Below, piece by piece: positions 62,206 through 64,000 of a stretch of DNA of 64,000 bases; the first letter of the stretch is position 1; each line of letters opens with the position of its first letter. A program made the position numbers and the translations under genes. Origin of the DNA: UPXZ01 sp964498765 (GTDB lineage Bacteria > Bacteroidota > Bacteroidia > Bacteroidales > Paludibacteraceae); assembly GCA_964498765.1 (NCBI GenBank), contig CAZCIU010000001.1, positions 56,875-120,874 of the forward strand, given 5' to 3'. Below the pieces are notes generated by a model. That model did no database searches and was not told where the DNA came from. It saw nothing but the letters and a program-made list of their open reading frames with translations.

Positions 62206-63528
62206 CTAAATCACTTTTTTCCGCCAATTTCCTTTCAGCAGATACCAGTAGGACAGCACGCCAATAATTCCCCAATAAACAAATTCAGAGAACCATACAA
62301 TTTCCACGGATGCACGCAGTACGACGGCGGTGTAGTAGGTGTAAGCCACATAGAAAAACAGCGTGAGAAATTCGATTAAAAACGCCGAGCGAGTATTGCC
62401 CGTGCCGGAAATTGCGTTGAATAAAATGCTGCTGACACCGCAGAAAATCATGGCTACCGAAATTACTCGCAAGGTTGGTAATGTGGCGGCTACCAATTCG
62501 AGATTGTTGGTGTAAATGCGTGCAAAAACCTGCGGAAACGCGAAAGTAAACAGCATAATCGGCACCAGCATTGCCAGCACCATTTTGATGGATTTATTGA
62601 TAAATGGCACCACTTGCTCTTTATGACCTTCGCCTATCATGTTGCTAACCAGCGTGTTCACCGTGGTAGAAAGCGCCGAACCCGGTATCATCAGCAGAAT
62701 GTACAGACTTCGTCCGATATTGGTAATTGCCAGCGGTCGCTCACCCAGTCTTTCTATGAAAATGAAAAACATAAACCACGTGGAAATCGAAATAAAAAAC
62801 TGGAACATAATGAAAATGGACAAGCTCAATATCTTGCTAATAGTCTGAAAATCAATTTTATTGAATTTGAAAAGATTGAAAATGTCTTTGTCCTTCATTT
62901 TCAGCGTGACAATTGTAAGATAAATCAGCGAAGTCAATTCCGCGATAGTGGATGCGATGGCAGCACCTGCAATTCCCCATTCCAGGAAGCCAAATTTCCC
63001 GAAAATCAAGACGTAATCGAGTACAATATTGGTCAGAGCTGTGATAATAGCCGAGATTGTCAGTACTTTTGTGCGCGTAATTCCAACGAAAAACGCCCGA
63101 AAAACAACGTTGAGAAAAGCAAAGAAAAAGCCGAAAATCCGCCAATTCAGAAATTCCACCGTAGCATCATAAATATGGTCGGAATGCACCAAAAACCGTA
63201 TCAGATACGGCATTGAAAGGTACGATGCCACGAAAATGACAGTTGCCAGCAGGAAATTAAACAGCAGCGCATTGTTGAAAATCGGACCGATGTCAGCGTA
63301 ATTTCGCTCGCCATTTCGCCGGGCAATCATAATTTGCGCCCCTTGACTAAACCCAAACCCGATAAAATAAATGGCGATATAAAACACGCCGCCAATGGCA
63401 GATGCACCCAGCGCCACTTCGCTCACACGCCCCAAAAACGCCGTATCCGTTACGTTAATCACGTTTTGAGCAATCAGCGTTAGGAAAATGGGGTAGGTAA
63501 CCTGGAAGATTTTTTTGTTGGTGTACAT
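62206..63528 (-). CDS. MATE-family efflux transporter
   Basis: This 440-residue inner-membrane antiporter of the MATE (NorM/DinF-like) family has about 12 TM segments in two homologous halves, each starting with a polar N-terminal helix. TYPIFLTLIAQNVINVTDTAFLG (first about 30 residues) and the middle MIPGSALSTTVNTLVSNMIGEG are characteristic. Such proteins export drugs or metabolites with Na+ or H+. The closest substrate is unknown. No regulator lies beside it. It is downstream of nhaD on the same strand, but a terminator stands between them. Confidence 0.93.
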   Translation of the reverse strand: MYTNKKIFQVTYPIFLTLIAQNVINVTDTAFLGRVSEVALGASAIGGVFYIAIYFIGFGFSQGAQIMIARRNGERNYADIGPIFNNALLFNFLLATVIFVASYLSMPYLIRFLVHSDHIYDATVEFLNWRIFGFFFAFLNVVFRAFFVGITRTKVLTISAIITALTNIVLDYVLIFGKFGFLEWGIAGAAIASTIAELTSLIYLTIVTLKMKDKDIFNLFKFNKIDFQTISKILSLSIFIMFQFFISISTWFMFFIFIERLGERPLAITNIGRSLYILLMIPGSALSTTVNTLVSNMIGEGHKEQVVPFINKSIKMVLAMLVPIMLFTFAFPQVFARIYTNNLELVAATLPTLRVISVAMIFCGVSSILFNAISGTGNTRSAFLIEFLTLFFYVAYTYYTAVVLRASVEIVWFSEFVYWGIIGVLSYWYLLKGNWRKKVI

Positions 63529-63633
63529 CTGAAATTGTCTCTAAACTTTATTCTGAAAAATAGAATTGCAAAAGTACAAAAATCATTTGTCAGAAAAATG
63601 ACAAATCGAGAATTGAGCGGTAACAAAAGTGTT

Positions 63634-63675
63634 AAAAAAACTCTGCCAAAGTTTTCAGGATTTTGGCAGAGTTTT
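63634..63675 (-). terminator. terminator of the NhaD-type gene
   Basis: AAAACTCTGCCAAA (63637-63650) pairs with TTTGGCAGAGTTTT (63662-63675); the minus-strand T run (63640-63634) follows. It lies 38 bp past the stop codon. Confidence 0.88.
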
Positions 63676-63712
63676 GTGTAGATTTTATTTAGCTAATTTA
63701 TAGCGTCAGTTT

Positions 63713-64000
63713 TTACTTATAAAATTCGCCGTGTGTAATAAAATGTTCAAAAATATAGAACAAAGCACCTGCGAAATATCCAATCAAGGCAATCCAACTG
63801 ATTTTTTTCACATACCAGAAGAAATTGATTTTTTCCATACCCATGGCAGCCACACCTGCAGCCGAACCAATGATAAGAATACTACCACCCGTTCCGGCAC
63901 AGTAAGCCAGGAATTCCCACAAATAGTGATCCATCGGATATTGAACCAGCGAGTACATTCCTTGCGAAGCAGCTACCAACGGCACATTGTCAATAACCGC
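63713..64000 (-). CDS. nhaD: NhaD-type Na+/H+ antiporter (C-terminal end only)
   Basis: The last 95 residues are in the window, and the N-terminal part is cut by the window edge. VIDNVPLVAASQGMY at the edge is the conserved DNVPLVAA membrane motif of NhaD/ArsB-like transporters. GTGGSILIIGSAAGVAAMG follows, then the last TM helix and a short charged tail. NhaD uses the proton gradient to expel Na+ or Li+ from the cell. The C-terminal order of motifs is typical; other members of the ion-transporter superfamily are less likely. Confidence 0.87.
   Translation of the reverse strand, partial: AVIDNVPLVAASQGMYSLVQYPMDHYLWEFLAYCAGTGGSILIIGSAAGVAAMGMEKINFFWYVKKISWIALIGYFAGALFYIFEHFITHGEFYK

Noticed and set aside
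62069..62275. 68-residue ORF overlapping the MATE gene end
   Set aside because: It overlaps the MATE C-terminus in another frame and covers the hairpin region; no family features.
1..64000. tRNA or rRNA genes
   Set aside because: I looked for cloverleaf arms and rRNA-like segments in the larger gaps and saw none; a dedicated search would be needed to exclude them fully.

Overview
The window is a chromosomal segment of a Bacteroidetes bacterium, most likely of the order Bacteroidales. Signs of this are TAnnTTTG-type -7 promoter elements, almost no Shine-Dalgarno sequences, type IX secretion (T9SS) C-terminal sorting domains, families largely restricted to the phylum (DUF4831, DUF4271, DUF5686, BspA-like leucine-rich repeats), the rnpA-yidD-hemD-DUF4271 block, and a bifunctional ftcD in a histidine-utilisation locus. 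It comes from a draft scaffold: two runs of exactly 100 N (55687-55786 and 59776-59875) mark contig joins, both inside repeats. The DNA is AT-rich. I found no tRNA, rRNA, CRISPR array or prophage.

Layout: 1-9 kb carries RNase R (cut by the window edge), a YegS-like lipid kinase, a DUF4831 protein, topA and a copper-export pair (copA plus a CopZ-like chaperone). A candidate minus-strand small RNA with its own promoter and terminator lies upstream of copA. 9-14 kb holds a 1223-residue T9SS-exported amidase and a co-oriented beta-propeller protein. 14-21 kb has a DUF488 protein, a small lipoprotein and a minus-strand run xerD - DUF5686 - SPFH-like - proC - prfB, with prfB using a programmed +1 frameshift. 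21-33 kb is the cell-surface part: S1/P1 nuclease, an OmpA-family protein, a 1070-residue coiled-coil lipoprotein and a 1747-residue BspA/InlB-type repeat protein.

33-47 kb contains a housekeeping block (queuosine-precursor transporter, yidD, rnpA, hemD, DUF4271, LOG protein), a sugar-nucleotide epimerase-like gene, galK-galM, a DUF2007-USP-USP fusion, and a tight minus-strand set of beta-helix lipoprotein, endonuclease/exonuclease/phosphatase protein, hemerythrin-like protein and a LuxR regulator whose receiver lacks the phospho-acceptor Asp. 47-50 kb is the acetate operon pta - 3-hydroxyacyl-CoA dehydrogenase - ackA. 50-54 kb holds an oligopeptidase B lipoprotein and a glycosyltransferase.

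54-62 kb is the histidine catabolic locus hutH - hutU - hutI - ftcD, which converts histidine through urocanate, imidazolone propionate and formiminoglutamate to glutamate and a one-carbon unit on folate. Its intergenic spaces are unusually full of repeats: an IS200-type element, a deleted second copy of it, two 8-nt tandem arrays touching the ftcD and hutI starts, and degenerate CGGAT repeats after three stop codons. The window ends with a MATE transporter and the C-terminus of an NhaD-type Na+/H+ antiporter.

The most promising items for follow-up are the small RNA at about 8861-8931, the hemerythrin/pseudo-receiver LuxR pair, the dehydrogenase inside the pta-ackA operon, and the non-triplet arrays at the hut start codons.
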